Below, piece after piece: positions 15,624-23,607 of a stretch of DNA of 44,586 nucleotides. The position numbers were made by a program, and so were the translations under genes. Positions within the stretch are counted from its first letter, which is position 1. The number at the start of each line of letters is the position of its first letter. The notes below the pieces were generated by a model that saw only the letters and a list, made by a program, of their open reading frames with translations, was not told where the DNA came from and ran no database searches. This DNA comes from Verrucomicrobiota bacterium (GTDB lineage Bacteria; Verrucomicrobiota; Verrucomicrobiia; Chthoniobacterales; UBA10450): positions 1 to 44,586 of the forward strand of contig QHNQ01000024.1 of assembly GCA_003218135.1 (NCBI GenBank). The letters run 5' to 3'.

Positions 15624-16541
15624 TTAGAGAAGTCCTTGCGCGCGCAAATCGTCACGTGGTTCATCGAAGCTGCAACTGCCAAACGATCTGACGAATTTCC
15701 GGCGATATCGCAGCCGTTCGACGTCGATCTTCCATTCCCGCCATGCAAAAAAATCGTCCGTGAACGAAAATGAATTGGGCTCTTCATCTTCGAGCATGAT
15801 CGCAGCTTGATCTGCATTCCATCGATGCTCTGCCGCAAGGACGGCCGCGCCGAGCACATTAAGAAATCCGTGCATTTTTGTTTTCACTTCATCGCGAAAC
15901 TGCCGGATCGGATGATGCAGCCCTGCTGTAAACTTGATCGGAAGCTGATGCGTAGCGGGGGTCACAAGAGCGTCGGCGATCTGCGCCGAGGTTGGAAACG
16001 CATCGGCTGTCACTCCGCCCGTGCGCAGTTTGTAACCAAAGGTTGCGACTTCCTCATCGGAATTGTGCCCGGCGACGAGCGCTATGGTTTGCTGCGCCCT
16101 GTCCGATGGCGCCTCCCAGAAAACCGGCAGATCGCCGAGAATCGCTTTCGCCTCTTTCAACACTGCAAGCTCAACATCGGGCGGTAAAAGCATTTCGAGG
16201 TGGTTAATCGATATGAGATCGACATCGTATCTCGCGAACGAACGAATCGCCGCATCGATGTCGTCGAGCGCGTCCAAAAACGCGTCCGCTGTTGCAGTCT
16301 TCGGTCCGAGCGCCGCGACGCGCAGCGTATGCAAAGGGTCGAACTCTGAAAGAAGTTGTTTGGCCGCATCGAATTGTTCAATGGAAAGAACGAATCCGCC
16401 GAGCATCCAGCTATCGGCCGAACGAACATATTGGGCGTGATTTTTCAGAGCGGCCTCGAGCCCAAGATTGCACGGCGGAAACATTCCCGCGTAATCGATC
16501 GATTGATTGAGAAGAGTACGGAGCGCAATGGAAACAGCCAT
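15624..16541 (-). CDS. Conserved protein of unknown function beside fumarylacetoacetase
   Basis: About 305 residues, not recognised with certainty. The alternation of hydrophobic strands and helices and the pieces LISINHLEM, LPVFWEAPSD, YKLRTGGVTADAFPT and KFTAGLHHPIRQ suggest a TIM-barrel-like enzyme with strand-end polar residues, and the C-terminal FGSCSFDEPRDDLRAQGLL looks like a conserved tail. It lies 95 bases downstream of fahA on the same strand with a repeat between, so it may be co-transcribed and linked to aromatic amino-acid breakdown; this is inference. ATG 16541 was chosen; ATG 16553 is also in frame. Confidence 0.7.
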   Translation of the reverse strand: MAVSIALRTLLNQSIDYAGMFPPCNLGLEAALKNHAQYVRSADSWMLGGFVLSIEQFDAAKQLLSEFDPLHTLRVAALGPKTATADAFLDALDDIDAAIRSFARYDVDLISINHLEMLLPPDVELAVLKEAKAILGDLPVFWEAPSDRAQQTIALVAGHNSDEEVATFGYKLRTGGVTADAFPTSAQIADALVTPATHQLPIKFTAGLHHPIRQFRDEVKTKMHGFLNVLGAAVLAAEHRWNADQAAIMLEDEEPNSFSFTDDFFAWREWKIDVERLRYRRKFVRSFGSCSFDEPRDDLRAQGLL

Positions 16542-16568
16542 GACCGGGGACATTCAACCACGAATCCA

Positions 16569-16588
16569 CCTTCGCCAAGGCTACGGCG
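16569..16588. repeat. CCTTCGCCAAGGCTACGGCG word, copy 1
   Basis: An exact 20-bp match recurs at 29114-29133. It sits beside an AACCACGAATCC fragment between two divergent genes and contains the small hairpin CCTTCGCCAAGG. Confidence 0.8.
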
Positions 16589-16630
16589 CGACAAGTAGAC
16601 AGGAAGATGTTCAGGTAAACTATTGATTCC

Positions 16631-17209
16631 ATGCAGGCGTATTCGTTGTCCCTCGACATCATCAGTGCGTGCTGGATCGCATTTGTCGCAGTCTGGTTGG
16701 TGGCTGCGGTGTCGACCAAGCGCACGGTGTATCGCGAAAGCCGGGCGCAACGGCTGCGCTATTGGGTGCTGCTCGTAATCGCTTATCTCCTCCTTGTTTA
16801 TGGCCGGCAATTACCGTATCCGCTGAACCTTCGCGTTATTCCACATGCGGCGCCGATCGCATGGGCGGGCGCACTCTTGTGCATGGCCGGCCTGGCAGTC
16901 GCCCTTTGGGCCAGAGTTATTCTCGGGCGCAATTGGAGCGGTGTTGTGACATTGAAAGAAGGACACGAACTGGTCGAACACGGGCCGTACCGATTCGTGC
17001 GCCATCCTATCTACACCGGCATACTCACCATGTTCTTTGCGACCGCGCTCGTGCAAGGACACGTGGCCGGATTTGCAGGCGTGCTGCTAACGTTTGCGAG
17101 TTTCTGGATCAAACTCGGCCGCGAAGAAAAACTGATGCTCCAACAGTTCCCCGAGCGATATGCGGCCTACCAACACCGCGCCAAACGCATCATTCCTTTT
17201 GTGCTATGA
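16631..17209 (+). CDS. Isoprenylcysteine carboxyl methyltransferase-like membrane protein
   Basis: A 192-residue membrane protein with about five hydrophobic segments. The C-terminal half carries the ICMT/PEMT-type SAM-binding signature ELVEHGPYRFVRHPIYTG (113-130) and the downstream EEKLMLQQFPERYAAYQ. Bacterial members methylate small molecules or lipids, but the substrate is unknown because bacteria lack prenylated CaaX proteins. The gene stands alone between a divergent and a convergent neighbour. Confidence 0.85.
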   Translation: MQAYSLSLDIISACWIAFVAVWLVAAVSTKRTVYRESRAQRLRYWVLLVIAYLLLVYGRQLPYPLNLRVIPHAAPIAWAGALLCMAGLAVALWARVILGRNWSGVVTLKEGHELVEHGPYRFVRHPIYTGILTMFFATALVQGHVAGFAGVLLTFASFWIKLGREEKLMLQQFPERYAAYQHRAKRIIPFVL

Positions 17210-17249
17210 CTTGAGGCGGATGCAGTCGCGTCAGTGGTGAGTTGTCCAG

Positions 17250-18197
17250 CTAGTCGGCCGAGGCAAGTTGCGGGGCCATGCTGAAGGACGCGCGCAACTC
17301 GCCGCGAGGCGGAATGGTTTGGATTCCTTGTTTGTTTTCGAACGCGCGCTGTTCATGATGATCCGTCAGGCCCCAGCACGGTTCGACGCAAAGAAATGGT
17401 CCGCCATCGGACCACAACGTCACATAAGGCACTCCGGTCAGATCCAGCGTTACCCACCGGCCGCTCGGCGGATCGACATAGGAAAATTTCCGACGCGCGA
17501 CATCAACGAGTTCAAGAATGACGGAACCGGGCAATTCGTTTTTGGGAAACGGCATTTCGCCACCGGCAAATTCGATGTCGCGGGTCTCTCCGGATAAAAA
17601 ATTACTCGGTGAAAAATATCGCCGATAGCAGCCTCGCGGCATTTGCAAGCGGAAGCTCCCAAACGAAGTCGCTGCGAAGCCCGGATGCAATCCGAACGCA
17701 ACGTGTGCGGTTAAGTCGGGCTCATGGTTTCGAAACTCGAAAAGCACGCTGAGTTTGTGGGCCTCGAGGCTGTAGGTCAGATCGACGCTCACGTTCAATG
17801 AATATTCAGTCGACGAAAAATCGTCGGGTGTGATCTGATACGTTAATGAAGCGCCGGTGCCTTCGGTTGAAGATCCGGCGAGATGCCAGTTTTTCGAGCG
17901 AAGAAACCCGTGATTGCCGCCTATGATTTCGCGGCCCCGGTAAAGACTGCGACCATTTTTTAACCGGTGAAGATAATAGCCCATGACCGTGGCGTGATTT
18001 GCCCAACCTTGAGACGGTGTAGAGAGATCATCGTCACGATAAAGAAAGCCCGTCCATTTCCCGGCGTCGTTTATTCGGGCCAAACTGATTAATTCCGCCC
18101 CAAGACGCGAGACAATAATCCGCAGACCGTTCTCCTCATCGATCAAAACATCGAGGTCTCGATCGTCCCGTTTTTCTTCGGTGTGCGAAAACTTCAT
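17250..18197 (-). CDS. Aldose 1-epimerase family protein
   Basis: Galactose-mutarotase-like beta-sandwich protein of 315 residues. It shows HGFLRSKNW, VAFGLHPGFAA (conserved His), and a C-terminal CVEPCWGLTDHHEQ with acidic and His residues where the catalytic Glu lies, followed by GIQTIPPRGEL. The YeaD/GalM relatives interconvert anomers of aldoses or hexose 6-phosphates. It may serve the same sugar-phosphate metabolism as zwf, but the neighbours do not prove it. Confidence 0.82.
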   Translation of the reverse strand: MKFSHTEEKRDDRDLDVLIDEENGLRIIVSRLGAELISLARINDAGKWTGFLYRDDDLSTPSQGWANHATVMGYYLHRLKNGRSLYRGREIIGGNHGFLRSKNWHLAGSSTEGTGASLTYQITPDDFSSTEYSLNVSVDLTYSLEAHKLSVLFEFRNHEPDLTAHVAFGLHPGFAATSFGSFRLQMPRGCYRRYFSPSNFLSGETRDIEFAGGEMPFPKNELPGSVILELVDVARRKFSYVDPPSGRWVTLDLTGVPYVTLWSDGGPFLCVEPCWGLTDHHEQRAFENKQGIQTIPPRGELRASFSMAPQLASAD

Positions 18198-18198
18198 T

Positions 18199-18273
18199 AG
18201 GGCGTTTCGTGCAATTGTAGGGCGTTTCTGTGAAACGCCAACGTGACGGCGTCTGAAACAGACGCCCTACAAT
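18199..18273. repeat. ATTGTAGGGCGTTTC palindrome
   Basis: The complete element 18214-18273 runs ATTGTAGGGCGTTTCTGTGA, AACGCC, a short spacer, GGCGTCTGAAACAGACGCC, CTACAAT. A stray extra GGGCGTTTCG at 18199 touches the aldose epimerase start. It lies between gdh (upstream) and the epimerase on the minus strand. Confidence 0.9.
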
Positions 18274-18304
18274 AGATTCGAACGCGCGCAGATTTCCGCG
18301 CCGC

Positions 18305-19597
18305 TCATGGGAACAACCCGCGCACCTGTTTGGCTTTGATCACGCGCTCGACTCCGGTCGCCATGGCCGCAGTGCGATGCGAAATTTTGTGTTCCTTGGC
18401 TCGCCTTATCACTTGTGCAAATGAATGCTCAAGGATGCGGAAGAGTTTGTCGGTCACTTCCGATTCTGTCCACAGAAATGCCTGCAAACCCTGCACCCAC
18501 TCGAAGTAAGAAACGATCACGCCGCCGGCGTTGCAGAGAATATCCGGGATCACGAAAATTTCGTCCCAGCGCTTTTCGAGAATCCGGTCTGCCTCCGGTG
18601 TAGTCGGACCGTTCGCTGCCTCGGCAAGGATACGGCATTTGAGTTGACCGGCGTTCTTTCCGGTAATCACTCGATCGACTGCGGCGGGAATAAGGATGTC
18701 GCACGGCAGAGTGAGGAATTCCTTGGGATCGACGTGGTCGTCCTGAGCGAAGGCCCGCAGATTTCCCTTTTTAAACACGTGCTGCTCCGCGGCTTTCACG
18801 TCAATTCCCTTCGGATTGTAGATTGCTGCGGTGTGATCGCTGATCCCGGTGACTTTGACGCCGCTTTTGTAGGCCAGCGACAGAGCTGCCACCGAACCGA
18901 CGTTGCCGAATCCCTGCACGATGGCTGTGCACTTTTCAGGATTCAGCTTCAGCATGCTCATGGCCCGCTCGATCAGGTAAACAACGCCGCGCCCGGTCGC
19001 TTCGCGCCGGCCTTCAGTCCCACCGATGGCGACCGGTTTGCCGGTAACGATTTCATTGACGGCGTAGCCCATGTAAACGGAGTAGGTGTCCATAAACCAG
19101 GCCATGATCTGTTCGTTCGTGCCCATGTCGGGCCCCATGATGTCGGTGTGCGGCCCGACAAACGGAATCATTTCCTGCATGTAACGGCGCGAGACAGCTT
19201 CCAGCTCGTTCCGTGATAATTTGGTCGGATCGACAGCGACGCCGCCTTTCGCTCCGCCGTACGGCAATTGCGCCAGCGCGCATTTCCAGCTCATCCACAT
19301 CGCCAACGCGGCCGTTTCGCCCATCGACAATGAAAGCGCGAACCGCGTGCCGCCCTTGGTCGGGCCGAGCGCGATATGGTGTTGAACGCGGTAGCCCTGG
19401 AACGCTTTCGTGCTGCCATCGTCCATGTGCACCGGCAACGTCACAGCGACCGCGCGCTTCGGATACGTCGCCCACTCGCGGTCGCCCTCATCGATGTTCA
19501 GGTAATCGGCGATGACGCTGAACTGGTCGCACGCCATTTTGAAAACTTCGTCGTCGTAAATTGTTGCAGATGAATTTGTCGAATCCCGAGCATCCAT
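18305..19597 (-). CDS. gdhA: Glutamate dehydrogenase (Glu/Leu/Phe/Val family)
   Basis: Interconverts glutamate and 2-oxoglutarate plus ammonia using NAD(P). The 430-residue product has GYRVQHHIALGPTKGG, the active-site LPYGGAKGGVAVDP with catalytic Lys, the GPDMGTNEQIMAWFMD segment, VQGFGNVGSVAA for dinucleotide binding and PDILCNAGGVIVSYFEW. It is the hexameric small-subunit type. The ATG at 19597 was chosen over a TTG at 19624. Cofactor preference cannot be read reliably. With glnB at 42 kb it is the main nitrogen-assimilation signal in the window. Confidence 0.94.
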   Translation of the reverse strand: MDARDSTNSSATIYDDEVFKMACDQFSVIADYLNIDEGDREWATYPKRAVAVTLPVHMDDGSTKAFQGYRVQHHIALGPTKGGTRFALSLSMGETAALAMWMSWKCALAQLPYGGAKGGVAVDPTKLSRNELEAVSRRYMQEMIPFVGPHTDIMGPDMGTNEQIMAWFMDTYSVYMGYAVNEIVTGKPVAIGGTEGRREATGRGVVYLIERAMSMLKLNPEKCTAIVQGFGNVGSVAALSLAYKSGVKVTGISDHTAAIYNPKGIDVKAAEQHVFKKGNLRAFAQDDHVDPKEFLTLPCDILIPAAVDRVITGKNAGQLKCRILAEAANGPTTPEADRILEKRWDEIFVIPDILCNAGGVIVSYFEWVQGLQAFLWTESEVTDKLFRILEHSFAQVIRRAKEHKISHRTAAMATGVERVIKAKQVRGLFP

Positions 19598-19656
19598 TGG
19601 AAAGTTGCTATTTGCGCTGTGCAAATCGAGCCGTCAACTCCGAAAGAGACAAAACT

Positions 19657-19794
19657 AACCACGAATTCACACCAATAAAAATCTCTCTTTAAACGTCAGG
19701 TTGTTCGACGATTAGCTACCCGCTCCGAGCGCTCGCCAGAGCGAACAACAGTTTGTCTGTGAATTTGTGTCTATTTGTGTCCATTCGTGGTTCA
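19657..19794. repeat. AACCACGAATTCACA inverted repeat in a divergent promoter region
   Basis: AACCACGAATTCACA (19657-19671) faces TCTGTGAATTTGTGTC...CATTCGTGGTT (19754-19792). An inner hairpin GTTGTTCG...CGAACAAC (about 19700-19749) fills the spacer. The right arm ends 2 bases before the ATG of the PLP enzyme gene, so both divergent promoters must lie in or around this element. Confidence 0.82.
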
Positions 19795-20922
19795 ATGCAG
19801 CCACAAATGAAAATTGAAACCTTAGCTGTTCACGCCGGGCACAGCATTGACCCTGCGACCGGAGCAGTCGCTGCCCCGATTTACCTGTCCACGACGTTCG
19901 AGCGCGACGTAGACGGAGCGTACTCGCGCGGGTTCATGTACACGCGCAACAACAATCCCAACCGGGAGGCGTTGGAGCGCGGGATCAGCGCGCTGGAAGG
20001 CGGTGTCGCCGCCGCGGCGTTCAGCTCCGGAACGGGAGCAACCACATCCATTCTTCAAGCGCTCGTGCCGGGCGATCATCTCCTGGCTCACGTTGACGCC
20101 TATTACGGAACATCGCGATTGATCCGTGAGATTTTTCTGCGCTGGGGACTCAAAGCCGATTTCGTCGACATGAGCGATCTGGCCGCCGTGAAAAAAGCGT
20201 TGAAGCCAAACACAAAGTTGGCGTGGGCAGAGACGCCATCCAATCCATTGTTGAAAGTTGTCGATCTCGCTGCCGTCGCGGAGATCGTACACGACGCCGG
20301 GGCGCTTTTGGTTTGCGACAACACCTGGGCGCCAGTGTTGCAACGGCCGTTCGATCTCGGCGCCGATTTAATCCTCCACTCGACCACGAAATATTTCGGC
20401 GGGCATTGCGATGTCCTGGGCGGCATTGTGGTTGCGAAAACGGAAAATGATTTTGTTCAGCGCATCCGCAGCATTCAGTACGAGGGCGGCGCAGTCCCCT
20501 CGCCTTTCGATTGCTGGTTGATCCTGCGCGGCATGCGCACGCTACCGTGGCGAATGCGAGCGCACTCGGGGAACGCGATGAAGGTGGCGGATTTCCTGGC
20601 ACAACATCGAAAAGTGGCAGGCGTTCATTACCCAGGATTGCAATCGCATCCGGGACATGAGATCGCCGCACGGCAGATGTCATTGTTCGGCGGGATGCTT
20701 TCGTTTGAAGCGAAAGACGGACGCGATACTGCGATGTCGGTTGCGGAAAAAACGAAAATTTTTATTCGCGCCACCAGCCTGGGCGGCGTGGAAAGTTTGA
20801 TCGAGCATCGGGCATCCATCGAAGGACCGGGCACAACTTCGCCTGAAGGTTTGCTGCGGCTTTCCATCGGCCTCGAAAACGCGGACGATTTGATCGAGGA
20901 CCTCGATCAAGCGCTGGGATAA
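19795..20922 (+). CDS. Cystathionine gamma-synthase / trans-sulfuration PLP enzyme
   Basis: Cys/Met-metabolism PLP-dependent enzyme of 376 residues. Features: KIETLAVHAGH start, YTRNNNPNREALE, SSGTGATTSIL, AETPSNPLLKVVDL, and ILHSTTKYFGGHCDVLGG with Schiff-base Lys199. The C-terminal SLGGVESLIEHRAS matches cystathionine gamma-synthase/gamma-lyase and O-acylhomoserine sulfhydrylase alike, so exact reaction is open. The start at 19795 (or 19807) is preferred; the frame upstream is repeat sequence. Confidence 0.9.
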   Translation: MQPQMKIETLAVHAGHSIDPATGAVAAPIYLSTTFERDVDGAYSRGFMYTRNNNPNREALERGISALEGGVAAAAFSSGTGATTSILQALVPGDHLLAHVDAYYGTSRLIREIFLRWGLKADFVDMSDLAAVKKALKPNTKLAWAETPSNPLLKVVDLAAVAEIVHDAGALLVCDNTWAPVLQRPFDLGADLILHSTTKYFGGHCDVLGGIVVAKTENDFVQRIRSIQYEGGAVPSPFDCWLILRGMRTLPWRMRAHSGNAMKVADFLAQHRKVAGVHYPGLQSHPGHEIAARQMSLFGGMLSFEAKDGRDTAMSVAEKTKIFIRATSLGGVESLIEHRASIEGPGTTSPEGLLRLSIGLENADDLIEDLDQALG

Positions 20923-20923
20923 T

Positions 20924-20984
20924 TTGTAGGGCGTTTCTGCGAAACGCCATCGTGTCCCAGGCGTCTGACACAGACGCCCTACAA
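20924..20984. repeat. TTGTAGGGCGTTTC palindrome at a convergent junction
   Basis: TTGTAGGGCGTTTCTGCGAA, ACGCC, spacer, GGCGTCTGACACAGACGCC, CTACAA. Nearly the same as the element at 18214-18273. It begins 2 bases after the PLP-enzyme stop and supplies the TAG stop of converging murJ. Confidence 0.9.
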
Positions 20985-22484
20985 TTCGCAATTCAAAAAG
21001 CGCAGGCTCGCCCACGCATCCAGCCACCAGTAATTGGCCGCCCAGCAGACCAGCGCCAGCAGCGCACCGGCGAGACAAATCTTTCCGAGACCAACTAATG
21101 TCTGGCGTGTCTCCAACCTGCGCGTATGCCGGCGCATCAAAGCGTAAAGCAAAAGAAAATTCATTGTCGCGACCAGGCTTGTCGAAAAGGCAAGGCCACG
21201 ATGTCCCCAGCCCAGCCGGAAGGTGAAAAGCCAGTTGAGAAAAAGATTCGCGCCGATTGCCAGAAAACTCACCACCATTGGCGTGTTGCGTTTGCCGATC
21301 GCGTAGAACGCGGGCGTCAACACTTTCAACGCCGCATAAGAAACGAGCCCGATCGCATAAAATCGCAGCGCGCGCGCAGTTTGTTGCGTCGCCTCCGCGT
21401 CGAAGTGCCCGTGCTGGTAAATCACGCTAATGATTGGCGACGCCAACATTGCCAGCCCAATGGCCGAGGGAATCGTAAGCAAAAACGCCAGCCGCATTCC
21501 GCGCGCAAGAATCGCGCGGAACTCAGCCGTGTTCCCCAGCGCGGCGCTCTTCGAAACCAGTGGCAGCGTCACTGTCCCGATGGCCACTCCAAAAATTCCC
21601 AGCGGCAATTGCATCAGGCGAAACGCAATGTTGAGCCAGCTCACCGGGCCGTTAATCGATAGCCCGGTTGTTGGATCCGTGATGCTGGCCGCAAATCCGC
21701 TGTTGATCAGCACGTTCACCTGCACGGCGCTGGCCGCGATGACCGCCGGTCCCATCAAGGTGAGCACCGTGCGCACGCCTTCGTCGCGCCAATGAAAATC
21801 GGCGTGAAATCTGTAGCCAACTTTCCACAGCGACGGAAACTGTCCCACCAGTTGCCAGGCGCCACCGATCAGCGTCCCGATCGCGAGGCCCACCAGCGAA
21901 CGCGCGCCGAAATGCGGATCGAGCCAATAACCGATTGCCACGCCGGCAATGATCGAGCCGAGATTGAAATAGCTCGACGCCATCGCCGGCGGACCGAAAA
22001 CGTGTTTCGCATTCAGCATTCCCATCACCAGGGCCGCGAGCGAAACCAGCAGCATGAACGGCCACATGATCCGGGTCAGCAAAATCGTCAGCGCAGTTTT
22101 GTCCGGCGACCAAGCTCCCCATGTCAAAAGCTCCACCAGCTGCGGCGCGAACACGATCCCCAGCAACGTCACTGCGCTCATGAATACCGCCGTCAGCGTC
22201 GCCACCTTATTGGCCAGTCGCCACGCTGATTGATCGCCTTCGACGGCGATCTTTTTCGAGAACGTCGTGATGAACGCCGTAGAAAGCGCGCCCTCGGCAA
22301 ACAAGTCACGCAACAGGTTGGGCAAGCGAAATGCCATTAAAAAGGCGTCGAGATTTTTTCCGGCCCCAAACAAGCCGGCAAACACCGTTTCCCGAATCAG
22401 ACCGAGCACGCGGCTCGAGAGAACGGCGATGCCCACAACACCCGTTGCGCGGGTGCTCATTCGCCGTTCAGCTGCCTCAGTCAT
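20979..22484 (-). CDS. murJ: Lipid II flippase MurJ
   Basis: Flips the peptidoglycan precursor lipid II across the inner membrane. The 501-residue product has the MOP-superfamily MurJ N-terminus SSRVLGLIRETVFAGLFGAG with the conserved Arg, FRLPNLLRDLFAEGALSTAF, a central PVSWLNIAFRLMQLPLGIFGVA, and about 14 hydrophobic segments. The last residues (NCEL) and TAG stop come from the flanking palindrome. ATG 22484. With uppS and uppP at 38 and 42 kb the window covers several steps of the lipid carrier cycle. Confidence 0.95.
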   Translation of the reverse strand: MTEAAERRMSTRATGVVGIAVLSSRVLGLIRETVFAGLFGAGKNLDAFLMAFRLPNLLRDLFAEGALSTAFITTFSKKIAVEGDQSAWRLANKVATLTAVFMSAVTLLGIVFAPQLVELLTWGAWSPDKTALTILLTRIMWPFMLLVSLAALVMGMLNAKHVFGPPAMASSYFNLGSIIAGVAIGYWLDPHFGARSLVGLAIGTLIGGAWQLVGQFPSLWKVGYRFHADFHWRDEGVRTVLTLMGPAVIAASAVQVNVLINSGFAASITDPTTGLSINGPVSWLNIAFRLMQLPLGIFGVAIGTVTLPLVSKSAALGNTAEFRAILARGMRLAFLLTIPSAIGLAMLASPIISVIYQHGHFDAEATQQTARALRFYAIGLVSYAALKVLTPAFYAIGKRNTPMVVSFLAIGANLFLNWLFTFRLGWGHRGLAFSTSLVATMNFLLLYALMRRHTRRLETRQTLVGLGKICLAGALLALVCWAANYWWLDAWASLRFLNCEL

Positions 22485-22854
22485 CGGCGAACAAAGAACA
22501 GAGTCCGCGGATTTACGAAAGCAAAAACTTCTGGGACGACCGCGGATGACACGGATTTACAGGGATTGTGTAGGGCGTCCGCCGCGGCGGACGCCAATGA
22601 ATTCAACCACGGATGGCGCGGATTTCGCTGATTTTCGGGTAATGACAAATGATGAGTGCAGTCCAGGTGGATCGGCTTCTCCGAAGACGATGGCCTGATT
22701 GATCGCCGAAGGCGCAGATATGATCAGGCGGCAGAGCCGCAGCTGGTTACGCAACGCGTTGAAGACAACCCGTTCCACCTGTACGCACGCGCCTGTGGCG
22801 CGTCGCGCATAGCGCCGTGGCTACAACACCATCCATGTTATCCGCTGGGCTGCG
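22485..22854. repeat. Repeat-rich gap between murJ and the transposase remnant
   Basis: No gene seen in about 370 bases. It holds: copy 1 of a 46-bp direct repeat (22485-22530; CGGCGAACAAAGAACAGAG...), CCGCGGATGACACGGATTTACAG (22541-22563), a GTAGGGCGTCCGCCG/CGGCGGACGCC palindrome (22570-22594) and AACCACGGATGGCGCGGATT (22605-22624). From 22640 the sequence shows no repeat or coding pattern I recognise. Confidence 0.65.
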
Positions 22855-22859
22855 ACACG

Positions 22860-23038
22860 GTGTAGTGGAAATGGATGAAACTTATCTTGGAGGCAAGATC
22901 AGTGGCAAGGGAACCGGCGGGCATACGCCGAATAAAACGTGCGTTGTTTCTCTCGTTGAACGCGGCGGGAAATCGCGGTCAAGCGGCGAAATGGCGCAAA
23001 GGAAATTGGTTTCCATGAGCTATCAAAAGGTCAAGTAG
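22860..23038 (+). pseudogene. IS1595 (ISXO2-like) transposase remnant
   Basis: The frame around 22860 encodes VVEMDETYLGGK followed by GHTPNKTCVVSLVERGGKSR. The EMDETYLGG element is the first catalytic Asp region of ISXO2-type DDE transposases, and the following strand (conserved K-x-CVVSLVERGG) fits. The N-terminal zinc ribbon and the rest of the DDE core, including the later catalytic residues, are absent, so the element is dead. No terminal inverted repeats could be assigned. Confidence 0.65.
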
Positions 23039-23220
23039 TGTCGGTCAAGGATTGCGATGGTCGTAGCGTTCGACTACGAATTTGGAGGAACGCGGGAAGT
23101 TTGGTGTTCGTGGCCTCTGACGAAGTATATCGACTGTTGGAAACCGGTCACAAGGATGTTTGGGCGATCGGTGTCCCTAAATCAGACGTGTCTAGTAGAC
23201 GAAATCACGCGAGCACGTAA
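23038..23220 (+). CDS. Small ORF of unknown function after the transposase remnant
   Basis: A 60-residue frame (GTG start; VKDCDGRSVRLRIW... VASDEVYRLLETGHK... WAIGVPKSDV) that looks protein-like, with alternating strands and no low complexity. It overlaps the end of the transposase frame by one base. Not recognised; it may be a passenger gene or a fragment of a larger lost gene. Confidence 0.35.
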   Translation: MSVKDCDGRSVRLRIWRNAGSLVFVASDEVYRLLETGHKDVWAIGVPKSDVSSRRNHAST

Positions 23221-23229
23221 CCTGCAGAT

Positions 23230-23364
23230 ATGCCAGCCGCGAAACCACTTCGGCTAGAACGCCAGATTAAATTCGACGACGCAATGCGGCGAGCGATGCG
23301 CGTCCCGCCGCCGCCAAGCGGAAAGAAAGCAAAGCAGAAAGTCTGGCGGAAGAAACGCCGTTAG
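23230..23364 (+). CDS. 44-residue basic, proline-containing small protein
   Basis: ATG at 23230 to TAG at 23362-23364. The protein is strongly basic: an N-terminal KPLRLERQIKFDDAMRRAMR helix-like part, then VPPPPSGKK and a Lys/Arg tail ending KKRR. The layout (short amphipathic helix, PPPP linker, basic tail) resembles small conserved accessory proteins that accompany mobile elements, but I cannot name a family. Confidence 0.45.
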   Translation: MPAAKPLRLERQIKFDDAMRRAMRVPPPPSGKKAKQKVWRKKRR

Positions 23365-23607
23365 CCGTTCCTAGGCCATTTGTCGAAGATCGTGCAGAGT
23401 CCCTTCTGGTAAAAGCGCACTCGGAATCCGAATTGGTTCGCAAACTCTGCGATCTTTATCTCGCGGTCTTTCTGCTCAAGCGGCCAGAGCCGCTGCAATT
23501 CTTTCTCGTAAACGGCGCAGTGTTTCCATTCGCCGCTTTGCAACTCGCCTTCGATGTAGGTAGCAAGCGTTGTCGTGCTAACGCCGATCTTGCTCAGGTC
23601 GCAATCG
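23361..23607 (-). pseudogene. C-terminal part of an unknown protein
   Basis: A minus-strand frame without a good start reads LSKIGVSTTTLATYIEGELQ followed by WKHCAVYEKELQRLWPLEQK and FANQFGFRVRFYQKGLCTIF. It has globular composition and is closed upstream by a TGA, so I read it as a truncated gene end. The first part could be a helix-turn-helix-like segment. Its 3' end overlaps the 44-residue ORF by 4 bases. Confidence 0.4.

Noticed and set aside
22855-23364. Active insertion sequence
   Set aside because: Only the first catalytic region of the transposase survives and no terminal repeats are visible.
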